64,000 nt of DNA, taken from assembly GCF_001625365.1 (NCBI RefSeq), contig NZ_LJJF01000002.1, positions 558,001 to 622,000 on the forward strand, given 5' to 3'. Below, in pieces: positions 52,815-61,383 of this stretch. The notes below the pieces were generated by a model, which worked only from the letters and a program-made list of their open reading frames with translations, was not told where the DNA came from and made no database searches. Both the position numbers and the translations under genes were made by a program. Source of the DNA: Streptomyces sp. MJM8645. Its GTDB lineage: Bacteria; Actinomycetota; Actinomycetes; Streptomycetales; Streptomycetaceae. Position 1 is the stretch's first letter; each line of letters opens with the position of its first letter.

Positions 52815-52872
52815 GCTGTCTCAGGTTTCGTTGTCGGCCACCGGCGGATCCGGCAACGGAACCTGAGACAGC
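52815..52872. repeat. 19-bp near-perfect inverted repeat, IS end relic
   Basis: GCTGTCTCAGGTTTCGTTG (52815-52833) faces CAACGGAACCTGAGACAGC (52854-52872), 18 of 19 bases matching, with 20 bases between. CTGTCTCAG-type ends are common in actinobacterial insertion sequences. The same CCTGAGACAG word occurs at about 45978. Confidence 0.65.
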
Positions 52873-52959
52873 GACACCGAGAGGTGAGACGCGACCCCAT
52901 GGGCTCACCTTGGCTGGACCCCTTCGGAGTCCACGACGAAGACGACCCGGAGCGCGAAG

Positions 52960-52991
52960 AACGCCTTCACCACCGTGGTGGTGAAGGCGTT
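52960..52991. terminator. 32-base near-perfect palindrome
   Basis: AACGCCTTCACCACC-GT-GGTGGTGAAGGCGTT. A strong hairpin in the noncoding gap 52711-53068, possibly a terminator left from an element. Confidence 0.6.
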
Positions 52992-53068
52992 GACGCAGGA
53001 CCCACACCCACTACTCGTCGACGCGCGGCCCCCGCCCTTGAAGTATCGACCGGCGCGGCCGGTGGAGG

Positions 53069-53190
53069 TCAGTGGTCGCCGAAGAAGATCTCCCGGACCT
53101 CGCGCACCGCGTAGAAGGCGATCACGAACCCGCTGGCGGGGTCGGCCCACCACCAGCCGAGCGTGCTGTTGAGGACCAGGCCGACCGGCC
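53069..53190 (-). pseudogene. Fragment of a cation diffusion facilitator
   Basis: The minus strand ends with NSTLGWWWADPASGFVIAFY and AVREVREIFFGDH then a stop, the last helix and tail of a CDF transporter. It differs from the intact gene at 50672. Only ~40 residues remain; the rest is replaced by unrelated sequence. Confidence 0.75.
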
Positions 53191-53222
53191 GGGCACCGCC
53201 GGGATCGCGGCGGCGGTCTGAT

Positions 53223-53927
53223 TCAGGAGGTCAGCGTCTTGCTCGCCAGCACCTTCCCCTGAGCGTCGTACGCGGCGAGCTTGACGCCTTCGAACGGGTA
53301 TGCCGTCGAACCGTTGGGGGTCTTGCGGCTGGGCGGCCCCCAGACATAGCCGGTGGCGTAGCCCGGGTTGCCGGGAAGTGAGGCAACGGTGGACCAGGAC
53401 ACCTGGCCGTCTATCTCGATGGTCATCCGGGCCACCCGCCCGGGCCCGTGGTAGATGAGGTTGTACAGACCCTCCTGGTACTGCGGGGGGTTCCCGTAGT
53501 ACTGCATGACGATCTCGGTCGCTCCGCCCGCCCAGGAGTGCCCGCCGCACCCCGGACCGCTGCGGTAGGCGGGGGCGTCGTGGATGCAGATCTCCTGGTC
53601 GTTCAGTTGCATCCACCAGTCCTGGCGGCCCAACGACAGCTGTTGGCCGGGCTCCACCACCACGGCCTCGGGAGCCGGCCCCTCCGGTACGGCCAGGGCC
53701 TGCGAGGCCGGCCCGACGGTCTGGACCGCGCGCTGCGCGGACAGTACCGCGCCCGTGCCGGCCACCACCGCGAGCGCGGCCACCACAGCCGACGCGCCCA
53801 TCGCCACCCGGCGCCCCCGCTGCTGCTTGCGCACCTGGACGTGCACGGGTCCGGCAGACCAGTCCGCCACCGCGACCCGGGCCGCTTCATCTCGCAGAGC
53901 GCCGCGCATCATGTTCTCGGTGTCCAT
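53223..53927 (-). CDS. Single-pass membrane protein coupled to the sigma factor
   Basis: A 234-residue protein whose ATG (53927) overlaps the sigma stop by one base. A short N-terminal cytosolic part (residues 1-42), then one helix VAMGASAVVAALAVVAGTGAVL (~43-65), then an outer domain with 'ICIHDAPAYRSGPGCGGHSW' holding a Cys pair and 'GYVWGPPSRKTPNGSTAYPFEGVKLAAYDAQG'. The layout fits a sensor or anti-sigma-like partner of SigE-family factors in Streptomyces; a zinc anti-sigma motif is not seen. Confidence 0.75.
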   Translation of the reverse strand: MDTENMMRGALRDEAARVAVADWSAGPVHVQVRKQQRGRRVAMGASAVVAALAVVAGTGAVLSAQRAVQTVGPASQALAVPEGPAPEAVVVEPGQQLSLGRQDWWMQLNDQEICIHDAPAYRSGPGCGGHSWAGGATEIVMQYYGNPPQYQEGLYNLIYHGPGRVARMTIEIDGQVSWSTVASLPGNPGYATGYVWGPPSRKTPNGSTAYPFEGVKLAAYDAQGKVLASKTLTS

Positions 53928-54547
53928 CACCTGTTGTCTCCGTTCGTGCCGTCGCTCGTTGAACCGGTGTCCGCCGCATACGGGGCCAACGCCGGGTGTC
54001 CGCGCAGTTTCGCCAGGCCTCGGCTGGCCTGGCTCTTGACATTGCCCAGCGAGCAGCCGAGCGCTTCGGCGACCTGGTACTCGCTCATGTCCTCCCAGTA
54101 GCGCAGGACGACCACGGCCCGCTGGCGCTGCGGCAGTTCCGCCAGCGCCTGGAGCAGCACCGAGCGTTCCTCGACGTCGTGGTGGCCACCGCCCGCGGTG
54201 TGCGCCCGATCGGGCAGGACGGGCATGAGCAGTTGCCTGACCCGGCGCCGCCGGTGACGGCTCAGGTTGTTGTTCACCAGGGCCCGGCGGATATAGGCGT
54301 CCGGCTCCTCCAGGCGGCTGATCCGGGACCAGTTCCTGAAGACCTTCGCGAACGTCGCCTGCACCACGTCCTCGGCCTCGTGGTAGTCGCCGGTGAGCAG
54401 GTAGGCGGTGCGCACCAACTGCCGCCAGCGCGCGGCGGCGAACCCCTCGAAGTCAAGCTCCCGCAGGCCGGGGCCGCCCGCGGAAGCCGGTGCCGTGACG
54501 GACGGGGGCGGGTCCTCCACTGGGATGTGCAATACGCTCACGGTCAT
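53927..54547 (-). CDS. SigE-family ECF RNA polymerase sigma factor
   Basis: A 206-residue protein from ATG 54547 with GAGGAATC upstream. Sigma-2: 'DFEGFAAARWRQLVRTAYLLTGDYHEAEDVVQATFAKVFRNWSRI'; sigma-4: 'LPQRQRAVVVLRYWEDMSEYQVAEALGCSLGNVKSQASRGLAKLRG'. This is the actinobacterial SigE (TIGR02983-like) pattern. It is coupled to the membrane protein downstream, a standard pair. An N-terminal proline-rich extension (residues 8-30) is slightly unusual. Confidence 0.9.
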   Translation of the reverse strand: MTVSVLHIPVEDPPPSVTAPASAGGPGLRELDFEGFAAARWRQLVRTAYLLTGDYHEAEDVVQATFAKVFRNWSRISRLEEPDAYIRRALVNNNLSRHRRRRVRQLLMPVLPDRAHTAGGGHHDVEERSVLLQALAELPQRQRAVVVLRYWEDMSEYQVAEALGCSLGNVKSQASRGLAKLRGHPALAPYAADTGSTSDGTNGDNR

Positions 54548-54703
54548 CCGATTCCTCTTCGCGTCCGCGCGACGACCCGACCGGGCCATCGCTCTGCCCT
54601 ACTCACCGCCGCACCACCGAGAAGGTTGCACACGGGCGCCGACAGTTGGTGCACGGCGAGTCGGTGGTCTCGGCACCGGGGCCGGGGGCCCTGGCGGCAC
54701 GTA

Positions 54704-55609
54704 TCAGGCGGTCGAGGTGATGGCTCGGGTGATAGCTCGGGTGACGGCCGTGATCGGCGGGGTCGGGCGGCCGGGGAGTCGCGCCACGAGGACCCGGCGG
54801 AGCTCGGGAGGTGCGCCTTCGACGTGCAGCAGGCTCACCCCGGGCGGCAGCACCGGGGAGAGCCGGGAGGGCACCGTTGTCACCCCGAAGCCGCCGGCGA
54901 CCAGTTGGAGCTTCGTCAGCCAGTCGCGCGCGCTGTGGACGATGTGCGGCCGTGCGGGCAGGCCGGGCCAGACGCCGAGCAGTGGCTCGGAGTTCGAGGC
55001 CGGGGCGGCAATCCACGGGGCGTCGGCCAGTTCGTCGACGTGCACCGCGGTGCGGCCGGCGAACGCTCCGGTCGAAGGCGCCGCCACGACCAGTTCGGTG
55101 TCCGCGACGGTCTCGACGTGCAGGCGCGGCGACTCGCCGTCCAAGGGCCGGTGGGGCGGGCGGGACGTCAGGACGGCGAGGTCGATCGAGCCCGCGCGCA
55201 GTGCCCGGACCAGGGTGGGGGTGGTGCCCTCGGTCGTCGTGACCGTGATCTGCGGGTCGGTTGCCGTGAGGCGGGCGAGTACGGGAGGCAGGATGGCCGC
55301 GCCCGCGCTCAGGAACAGTCCCAGCCGCACCAGTTCGGTCCGCGGGGCGGCGCCGGTGAGGTCGCGCTCGGCCGCCGTCAGGCAGTCCAGGATCGTGCGG
55401 GCGTGGCGTAGCAGGGTCAGGCCCGCTGGGGTGAGCCGCACCCCAGCGGGGCGGCGTTCGAACAGGGTGGCGCCCGCGCTTCGTTCGAGGGAGGCGGCCT
55501 GGCGTGAGACCGCCGACTGGGTGTAGCCGAGCCGGGCGGCTGCGGCGGTGAAGCTGCCGGACTCGGCGATCTGTTGCAGGACCCGCAGGCCCGTGCTGGA
55601 GATGTCCAT
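54704..55609 (-). CDS. LysR family transcriptional regulator
   Basis: A 301-residue protein from ATG 55609. N-terminal winged HTH 'LRVLQQIAESGSFTAAAARLGYTQSAVSRQAASLERSAGATLFER' (residues ~7-52), then a type 2 periplasmic-binding-like effector domain. Divergent from a zinc-type alcohol dehydrogenase at 55721, its likely target. The intergenic array of GAACACG words may be its binding region. Confidence 0.9.
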   Translation of the reverse strand: MDISSTGLRVLQQIAESGSFTAAAARLGYTQSAVSRQAASLERSAGATLFERRPAGVRLTPAGLTLLRHARTILDCLTAAERDLTGAAPRTELVRLGLFLSAGAAILPPVLARLTATDPQITVTTTEGTTPTLVRALRAGSIDLAVLTSRPPHRPLDGESPRLHVETVADTELVVAAPSTGAFAGRTAVHVDELADAPWIAAPASNSEPLLGVWPGLPARPHIVHSARDWLTKLQLVAGGFGVTTVPSRLSPVLPPGVSLLHVEGAPPELRRVLVARLPGRPTPPITAVTRAITRAITSTA

Positions 55610-55674
55610 GCGGCATACGCATATCACGGATGCCTGTTCGTCGCTTCCCGCATTCCCCCCGGGCTCCTACTGTC

Positions 55675-55709
55675 GAACACGACGAACACGATGAACACGG
55701 ACGAACACG
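55675..55709. promoter_or_regulatory. Four spaced GAACACG repeats before the dehydrogenase
   Basis: GAACACG at 55675, 55684, 55693 and 55703 (spacing 9, 9, 10 bases) directly upstream of the GTG at 55721 and its GGAGG. A tandem regulator site or a slippage repeat in the 5' leader. Confidence 0.55.
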
Positions 55710-55720
55710 GAGGTCATCAC

Positions 55721-56809
55721 GTGCGAGCAGCAGTCCTGACGCAGTTCGGCGCCCCGCTCACGGTGCGGGAGGTGCCCGACCCCGAGGCCGGCGGCGGCGA
55801 GGTGGTGGTCGAGGTACTCGCCACCTGCGTGGCCCCGTACGCGGCCGAGGTCTTCAGCGGCGAGCGGAACTACCCCCTGGCCCCTCCCGTCGTACCCGGG
55901 ATCGGCGGGGTGGGACGGGTCGTCCACGTGGGCCCGGACGCCACCCGGCTGCGCCCCGGCGACCTGGTGTGGTGCGACTGCACGGTGCGCTCGCGGGACG
56001 ACGCCCTGACGCCCGACATCACGCTCCAGGGCTGGAGCTCCCGCGGCGAGGGCGGCGCGCGGCTCGCCCGGCACCTGCACGACGGGTCGTTCGCCGAACT
56101 CATGCGGGTCCCGACGGAGAACGTCTTCCCGCTGCCCGCGGCGGCGGGGGACGACCCGGCGCGCTGGGCCGCGCTCGGCGTGCACGTCATCCCTTACGGC
56201 GGGCTGCTGGCCGGCGGGCTCGCAGCCGGTGAGACGCTGCTCGTCAGCGGGGCCACCGGCAACCTCGGCAGCAGTGCGGTCGCGGTCGCGCTCGCCATGG
56301 GGGCGGGCCGCGTGGTCGCCCCCGGCCGCAACCGGGCCGCGCTCGACCTCCTCGCCGACCGGTTCGGTCCGCGGGTGCGCCCGGTCCCGCTGAGCGGGGA
56401 CGAGGCCGGCGACCGCGCGGCGATGTCCGCGGCGGGCGGCGGCCCGATCGACATGGTGATCGACCTGCTGCCGCCGAGCGCACCCAACTCGGCGGCGCGC
56501 ACGGCAGCCATGACCGTGCGCGAGTACGGCCGCGTCGTTCTCATGGGCGGCGTCGGCATGCTCGGCGGCGACGACCTCGCGCTCCCGTACCCGTGGATCA
56601 TGCGCAACTCGGTCACCGTGCGCGGCCAGTGGATGTACCCGCGTACGGCGAACGTCGGCCTCATCCGGCTCCTCGCCTCGGGCACCCTGGACCTCGCCCC
56701 CGAACGGGTCCGGTCGTTCGGCCTCAGCGCCGTCAACGACGCCGTCACGTACGCCGCCTCACACGGCGGCCCGTTCGACCGCACCGCCCTCACCCCACCG
56801 GCTCGCTGA
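55721..56809 (+). CDS. MDR-family alcohol dehydrogenase / quinone reductase
   Basis: A 362-residue protein from GTG 55721 (GGAGG upstream). The N-terminal GroES-like domain ('AAVLTQFGAPLTVREVPDPEAGGGEVVVEVL', 'PPVVPGIGGVGRVVHVG') is followed by the NADPH-binding motif 'LLVSGATGNLGSSAVAVALAMGAGRVVAPGRN' (AxxGxxG type). The catalytic zinc ligands of classical ADHs are not conserved. It reduces or oxidises a small carbonyl or quinone; divergent LysR control suggests substrate induction. Confidence 0.88.
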   Translation: MRAAVLTQFGAPLTVREVPDPEAGGGEVVVEVLATCVAPYAAEVFSGERNYPLAPPVVPGIGGVGRVVHVGPDATRLRPGDLVWCDCTVRSRDDALTPDITLQGWSSRGEGGARLARHLHDGSFAELMRVPTENVFPLPAAAGDDPARWAALGVHVIPYGGLLAGGLAAGETLLVSGATGNLGSSAVAVALAMGAGRVVAPGRNRAALDLLADRFGPRVRPVPLSGDEAGDRAAMSAAGGGPIDMVIDLLPPSAPNSAARTAAMTVREYGRVVLMGGVGMLGGDDLALPYPWIMRNSVTVRGQWMYPRTANVGLIRLLASGTLDLAPERVRSFGLSAVNDAVTYAASHGGPFDRTALTPPAR

Positions 56810-56885
56810 CAGGACCGACCGATCTCCCCATGGCAGCGCCACGGCCCAACGCCCGCCGGGGAGCCGGGCCGACGCGTTCAGGTGG

Positions 56886-57473
56886 CTACTGGGCCAGCAC
56901 TACGGTGAAGACGAAGAGGACGACGGCGAGGGCGATGGTGCACAGCACCGCGACCCTCACGGGCGTCAGCCGGTCCCGGAACCGCTTCTCCGGCAGGACG
57001 CGCTGGCTCGGACTGGTGTTGTGCTTCCACCAGTCGACGACCCGCCGGAAGTCGGCGTCGAAGTCCTCCGACGGGTGGAGGTCGCTGGCCATCACAGTGG
57101 ACATCCAGTGGCGCCGGCCATCGGTGGTGTGGATCCGGGCCACACGTGTGGGCGCGCCGCGGCCTTGGAACTCCGACACGTCGATCCAGGAGATCTGTTG
57201 CCAGGAGTAGGTGCGGCCACGGCCGAACCCCCAGCAGATGGTGACTCCGTCGGTGCCGACCCTGCTCCAGTACCGCATGGAGATGAGGCGGCTCGCGGCG
57301 GCCAGTACCACGGTCCCGCCGACGAGTAGGAGCATGGGGCCGAGGCCGAGGTGGAACTTCAGGTGGCCGGCGACGAGTTCGACCGTGACGACGATGAGCA
57401 CCGGCCCGAGATCGGACCAGTCTGGGCGGAATCTGTCTTTTCCCCGGAAGATCAGTTCTTTCACACTGCGCAC
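56886..57473 (-). CDS. PH-domain-like membrane protein
   Basis: A 195-residue protein from GTG 57473 (GTG 57464 also possible). Two N-terminal helices near residues 25-40 and 45-65, then a ~80-residue beta region ('RYWSRVGTDGVTICWGFGRGRTYSWQQISWIDVSEFQGRG') typical of bacterial PH-like proteins (DUF-type bPH2), and a C-terminal helix (VRVAVLCTIALAVVLFVFTVV). Anchored in the membrane; role unknown. Confidence 0.75.
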   Translation of the reverse strand: MRSVKELIFRGKDRFRPDWSDLGPVLIVVTVELVAGHLKFHLGLGPMLLLVGGTVVLAAASRLISMRYWSRVGTDGVTICWGFGRGRTYSWQQISWIDVSEFQGRGAPTRVARIHTTDGRRHWMSTVMASDLHPSEDFDADFRRVVDWWKHNTSPSQRVLPEKRFRDRLTPVRVAVLCTIALAVVLFVFTVVLAQ

Positions 57474-57664
57474 ACTACGCCGCCCTCAACCCGGCCTCGC
57501 AGGGGGATGGTTCGACGGCCGCGTAGCTCCCGTCAGGGCCGGTCGAATACCGACAAGTCGGCTGTTACCGCACCTGGTTGTGCCGGCTCGCGCTGAACCT
57601 CGCGCGGGAACGAGGACGCTGCTCGGCTTCCCGGCTTCTCCGAGAATCCGCCCCAGGCCCGGTC

Positions 57665-57915
57665 AGCCGGCACCGGCGCATCGCCCTGATCCGCAAGGTC
57701 GTGATCAGCGACGAGCTCCCGCCCATGGAGGGGGTCGCCACCGCACTGATCCTGCGCTATGCCCAGCCCATCCGGCGGCTGGTCCGGCTCACCCATCCGC
57801 GAGGTCCAGTACGAAGCCGATCAGGTCGCACTCCGGCTCGGCGATCCACCCACCCCAGTCCCCGAGCCCTTCACCGGCATACTCCTCAACTACATCCACA
57901 CCGCACGGCCGAACC
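57665..57915 (+). pseudogene. Tyrosine recombinase/integrase fragment, frameshifted
   Basis: Two plus-strand frames joined at ~57796: 'RRIALIRKVVISDELPPMEGVATALILRYAQPIRRLVRLT' then 'REVQYEADQVALRLGDPPTPVPEPFTGILLNYIHT'. This is the central part of a large actinobacterial site-specific integrase. The N-terminus and the catalytic Tyr end are missing. The fragment runs into the end of the convergent SGNH gene. Confidence 0.6.
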
Positions 57916-59121
57916 GGCCGAACGGCACCGCTCCGGCCAGTGGCTGAAGGGGCCCGGGGTGGTGAAGGTGAGGGTGGCGAAGCGTTGGGCCATGTGCTGG
58001 TGGGTGGCGGCGTCCGGGTGGAGTTGGTCGGGCAGCGGGAGGCCGGCGGCGTCGGCCGGTCCGTAGAGGTCGCGGCCGTCGAGGAAGTGGAGGTTCGGGT
58101 CGTCGGCTGCCCGCTGTTCGACGATGCGGGCCAGCTCGTCCCGGATGACGCCCAGCGTCAGCTTTCCGCTCGCGCGCTCCGCGGGGTCGCCCGTTGCCCG
58201 GAAGCGGAGTTGTCCGGTGCTGAGAGCGGTGAGGTCGATCGTGCTGGGGCCGGGTGTGTCCTCGACCATGGGGCACAGGATGGGCGAGACGACGAGCAGG
58301 GGCGTTCGGGGGTGGCCGTCGCGGATGGTGTCGAGGAAGCCGTGGACGGCGGGGGTGAAAGCACGCAGGCGCATCAGGTCGTGGTTGACCACGTTGATGC
58401 CGATCTTGACGCTGATCAGGTCGGCGGGGGTGTCCCGCATGGTGCGCGCGGTGAAGGGGTCGAGCAGGGCGCTGCCGCCCAGGCCCAGGTTGATCAGTTC
58501 CACGTCGCCGAGGGCAGCGGCCAGGGCGGGCCAGGTGCTGGTGGGGCTGGCGGCGTCGGAGCCGTGGCTGATGGAACTTCCGTGGTGCAGCCACACCTTG
58601 CGGCCTCGGTCCGGCACGGGCTGGATGGGGGCGTCGGTCCGCAGTGCGACGAGTTCGGTGGTCTCGTTGTACGGCAGCCAGATCTCGACGTCCTTGGCCC
58701 GGTCGGGCAGGTCGCTGAAGCGGAGGGTGCCGGCGGTGCCCGGGCGGCGCTCGGCGGTCCTGGTGGTGATGTCGATGGTCAGCGTGTCGCCGCCGGTCAC
58801 GACGGCCTGACCGGCCAGGCGGCCGTCGACGAGCAGGTCGTAGACGCCGTCCGGGCGCGCCGGGGCACCCACGTAGGCGGTCTTGGTGGGCAGGGTGTCC
58901 AGTTCGACGGCGGTGGCCCGGGTGCGGAAGGCCAGCCGTACTCCGGAGGGCTGGGACTCTGCCCTGGCCAGCTGCGGGTCGGCGCACTGGGCGCGGGCCC
59001 AGGCGGGCAGTCGGTGCGGCAGCAGGCCGCGCTCGGTCTGCTCCAGGTCGAGGGCTCCGCGCAGGAGGTTCGCGGTGATGGGTGTGGTGATCCAGGCGTG
59101 CGGATCGTGCTGGTGGTGCAT
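57886..59121 (-). CDS. SGNH/GDSL-type hydrolase
   Basis: A 411-residue protein from ATG 59121. The N-terminal ~150 residues form a beta-sandwich (carbohydrate-binding-like) domain; then 'KVWLHHGSSISHGSDA' carries the nucleophile Ser, 'INLGLGGSALLDP' the oxyanion Gly, 'KIGINVVNH' the Asn block and 'DQLHPDAATHQHMAQRF' the Asp-x-x-His pair. This order is the SGNH esterase fold. The last ~20 residues derive from the integrase relic. Upstream it shares an element with the SGNH gene at 60390. Confidence 0.85.
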   Translation of the reverse strand: MHHQHDPHAWITTPITANLLRGALDLEQTERGLLPHRLPAWARAQCADPQLARAESQPSGVRLAFRTRATAVELDTLPTKTAYVGAPARPDGVYDLLVDGRLAGQAVVTGGDTLTIDITTRTAERRPGTAGTLRFSDLPDRAKDVEIWLPYNETTELVALRTDAPIQPVPDRGRKVWLHHGSSISHGSDAASPTSTWPALAAALGDVELINLGLGGSALLDPFTARTMRDTPADLISVKIGINVVNHDLMRLRAFTPAVHGFLDTIRDGHPRTPLLVVSPILCPMVEDTPGPSTIDLTALSTGQLRFRATGDPAERASGKLTLGVIRDELARIVEQRAADDPNLHFLDGRDLYGPADAAGLPLPDQLHPDAATHQHMAQRFATLTFTTPGPFSHWPERCRSAGSAVRCGCS

Positions 59122-59240
59122 GGTGTCGGCCTGCCCGTCGGGGTTGTCGTGGTGTTGCGATTCATTCGATGGGGGTGCCGGGGGGCGGGGCTCTTCACCA
59201 GGCGGCTGTGCAGGGCCTGCTGGGGGCTCCGGCCAGGCAT

Positions 59241-59330
59241 CTAGATGTCTAGCCGTCTAGATGTCGAAGATGCTATCCCTCGCCGAGCCGCACCCGGTTG
59301 AACAGCAGGAGAACTTCACGGATGCGAACC
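59241..59330. promoter_or_regulatory. Shared promoter/operator element, copy 1
   Basis: It contains CATCTAGATG and a second TCTAGATGTC, then a stretch (GATGCTATCCCTCGCCGAG ... GAGAACTTCACGGA) matched by 61390-61460 with few changes. It lies between the divergent SGNH and GntR genes. CATCTAGATG is a palindrome suited to a GntR dimer. The stretch can also be read as an MS(K/Q)MLSLAE peptide, but I favour a regulatory role. Confidence 0.6.
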
Positions 59331-59370
59331 CGGACTGGACCCAGGGCGCCGGATCCGTAGGATTCGCCAC

Positions 59371-60174
59371 GTGCCGACACCACGAAACAACGGTCCGTTG
59401 TACCTCCAGTTCGCCCGCGCCATCCAGGAGCGCATCGACACCGGCGAGTACCCCCCGGGCTCCCGACTGCCGAGCGAGCCGGAGCTGTGCGGGCAATTCG
59501 GCGCCAACCGATTGACCGTCCGCCAGGCGATCGCCGAGCTCGACCGCGCGGGCGCGATCGAGATCCGGCGGGGGGTCGGCACCTTCGTACGCCGGCCGGT
59601 CGTGCGGGCCACGATCGATGTCGACCCGAACAGCGCCCGCCTCGATGTCGGCAGCCAGAGCGTGCCCGTGCCCGTGCGCGGCCTGAAGGGCACCGAGGAA
59701 CGGGCCGTGGAGGTGTCGGTCGGCTCGGACACGGCGCCCGACCGGCAGGCGGCCGAGCACCTGCGGCTGCCCACGAGCGCACTGACCCGCATCGACACCG
59801 TGATCGTGATCTCCGCCCAGCCCTGGGCAGTGAACAGCTACTGGGTGGCCACGCACCTGCTGCCCACAGGCTTCGCGGAGTCGACGGAGTCGCGGAACAC
59901 CACGGTGGCGGTGGCCGAGGCGATCGGTATCGAACTTGAATACGACTGGCGCTCGTTCAGCGCGATCGCCGCCGACATCGCCGACGCGCAGCGGCTCGAC
60001 GTCGCGGCCGGCAGTCCGCTGCTCCTGCGCGAGGGGGTCAGCTGCGCACCGGACGGACGGCCGATCCTCTACGTACGCCGGCGGATCTACGGCGAGAACG
60101 CCAGCTTCGTGATGCGCTACCGCGAGTGGCGCCAGGCGGACCAGGACTCGGGCGGCGCGGATACCAGCGGCTGA
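59371..60174 (+). CDS. GntR/HutC family transcriptional regulator
   Basis: A 267-residue protein from GTG 59371. Winged HTH at ~10-75: 'LYLQFARAIQERIDTGEYPPGSRLPSEPELCGQFGANRLTVRQAIAELDRAGAIEIRRGVGTFV'. The UTRA ligand domain (about 95-255) binds a sugar phosphate or similar effector. It sits between two SGNH hydrolase genes that share an upstream palindrome, and is divergent from the first. No ligand can be named. Confidence 0.88.
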   Translation: MPTPRNNGPLYLQFARAIQERIDTGEYPPGSRLPSEPELCGQFGANRLTVRQAIAELDRAGAIEIRRGVGTFVRRPVVRATIDVDPNSARLDVGSQSVPVPVRGLKGTEERAVEVSVGSDTAPDRQAAEHLRLPTSALTRIDTVIVISAQPWAVNSYWVATHLLPTGFAESTESRNTTVAVAEAIGIELEYDWRSFSAIAADIADAQRLDVAAGSPLLLREGVSCAPDGRPILYVRRRIYGENASFVMRYREWRQADQDSGGADTSG

Positions 60175-60326
60175 GGCGCGCCTCGTTGCGCGGGGACTTC
60201 CACCTCCCTCCCGCCACCTCCCTCCCGTCGCAAGTGATCCGGGCCGCATTTGAGGCTGCGACCAGGTGCGACCAGGTGTGACCAGGCCTGACCGGAACAA
60301 CCGGGACGTCGGGGGCGAGGGCCCGG

Positions 60327-60359
60327 TGGCCCGGCAGCCTCGGTGAGGCCGCCGGGCCA
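60327..60359. terminator. Bidirectional terminator hairpin
   Basis: TGGCCCGGC-a-GCCTC-GGT-GAGGC-c-GCCGGGCCA, a long stem with one central mismatch, between the convergent GntR and SGNH genes. Two short tandem repeats (TGCGACCAGG-like, 60257-60286) precede it. Confidence 0.8.
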
Positions 60360-60389
60360 TCGACCCGTTGCGGTCTGCGGCCTCGGCCC

Positions 60390-61265
60390 TCAGCTGACGC
60401 CGGCGGCCCGCAGCGCGGCTTCGACGGCCGCAGCGGCGTGTTGCTGACCGACCGCGTTCGGGTGGAACGGCGCGTAGGCGCCGGCGGGGACGAGCGGCTC
60501 GATCCAGCGGGTGGACGCGCTCTGGCAGGCGTCGTGCCCGACGCTCGGGGTGTAGGTGTCGACGTAGGTGGCGTCGTTGCCCTGGGCGGCGTGCCGCAGC
60601 ATGGAGTTGAGGGCCAGTTCGATGCCGTCGAGGTAGGCGGTGTCCTTGGTGGTGAGGGTCAGTTGCGGCCGGCAGTTGCCGCTCTGCGGCAGGATGTCCG
60701 GGTAGCCAACAACGAAGACCTTGGCCTGCGGCGAGAGTCGGTGGATCTGCTGGAGGGCCCCGGCGATGTTCGCCTCGTCCGAGGCGATGGCGTCGGCGAA
60801 GGTCGATTTGTAGAAGTCCGCGCACGGCGAACCGATGTCGAACACGTTGAGCGCGTCGATGACCTCGCAGCCGCGGACGGCAGTGCTGAAGGTGTTGTTG
60901 TCGTTTCCTCCTATGCCCAGGGTGACCACCGATGTGGACGGGGTCAGCGCGTCGAACTGCGGCGGTGAGTCCGGCGACTGGGCGAGCGTCATGTCTCGGG
61001 CCTGCGCGCCGGAGCAGCTGACGTCGGCGAGTTGCAGCCCGAGGTTCCGGGCCACGACGTGGGGGTAGTTGTCGACGCCCTGGCGGCAGGCGGACGGTGT
61101 GCCGGGGGCGGGGGCGGTCAGTGTTCCGACGGCGGTGTAGGAGTCGCCCAGGGCGACATAGGCGCCCTGGATCGGGGACGCCTGGGCCGGGTTGGCCAGG
61201 GCCAGTGCAGTGGTGAGGGCGAGGCAGGCCGCGGCTGCGACGCCGGCGGTCTTCGTGGGGGTCAT
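60390..61265 (-). CDS. Secreted SGNH/GDSL hydrolase (SEST-like)
   Basis: A 291-residue protein from ATG 61265. Signal peptide residues 1-29 (LALANPAQA). Block I is YVALGDSYTAVG (Ser nucleophile), block III 'VTLGIGGNDNN', block V 'PFHPNAVGQQHAAAAV'. Cys pairs (PSACRQG/SCSGA; GCEV/SPCAD; NCRP/HDAC) match the three disulphides of Streptomyces scabies esterase-type enzymes. Secreted esterase. Its 5' region contains the element shared with 59241. Confidence 0.88.
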   Translation of the reverse strand: MTPTKTAGVAAAACLALTTALALANPAQASPIQGAYVALGDSYTAVGTLTAPAPGTPSACRQGVDNYPHVVARNLGLQLADVSCSGAQARDMTLAQSPDSPPQFDALTPSTSVVTLGIGGNDNNTFSTAVRGCEVIDALNVFDIGSPCADFYKSTFADAIASDEANIAGALQQIHRLSPQAKVFVVGYPDILPQSGNCRPQLTLTTKDTAYLDGIELALNSMLRHAAQGNDATYVDTYTPSVGHDACQSASTRWIEPLVPAGAYAPFHPNAVGQQHAAAAVEAALRAAGVS

Positions 61266-61383
61266 CGGGGGTCCCTTCCCATTCTCGTGACTACTGGTCA
61301 GAAGGTGTGCGGGCGCCCATGGTTCGAGTGGGCCTACTTCACCAGGAAGCCGCGCAGGTCCCACCGAGGCCCCGACAGGACAT

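Noticed and set aside
59261..59515. Peptide frame beginning MSKMLSLAE, also seen near 61396 as MSQMLSLAE
   Set aside because: No ribosome site, the two frames diverge into junk, and both copies lie upstream of similar genes; a shared regulatory element explains it better, though a degraded coding start is not excluded.
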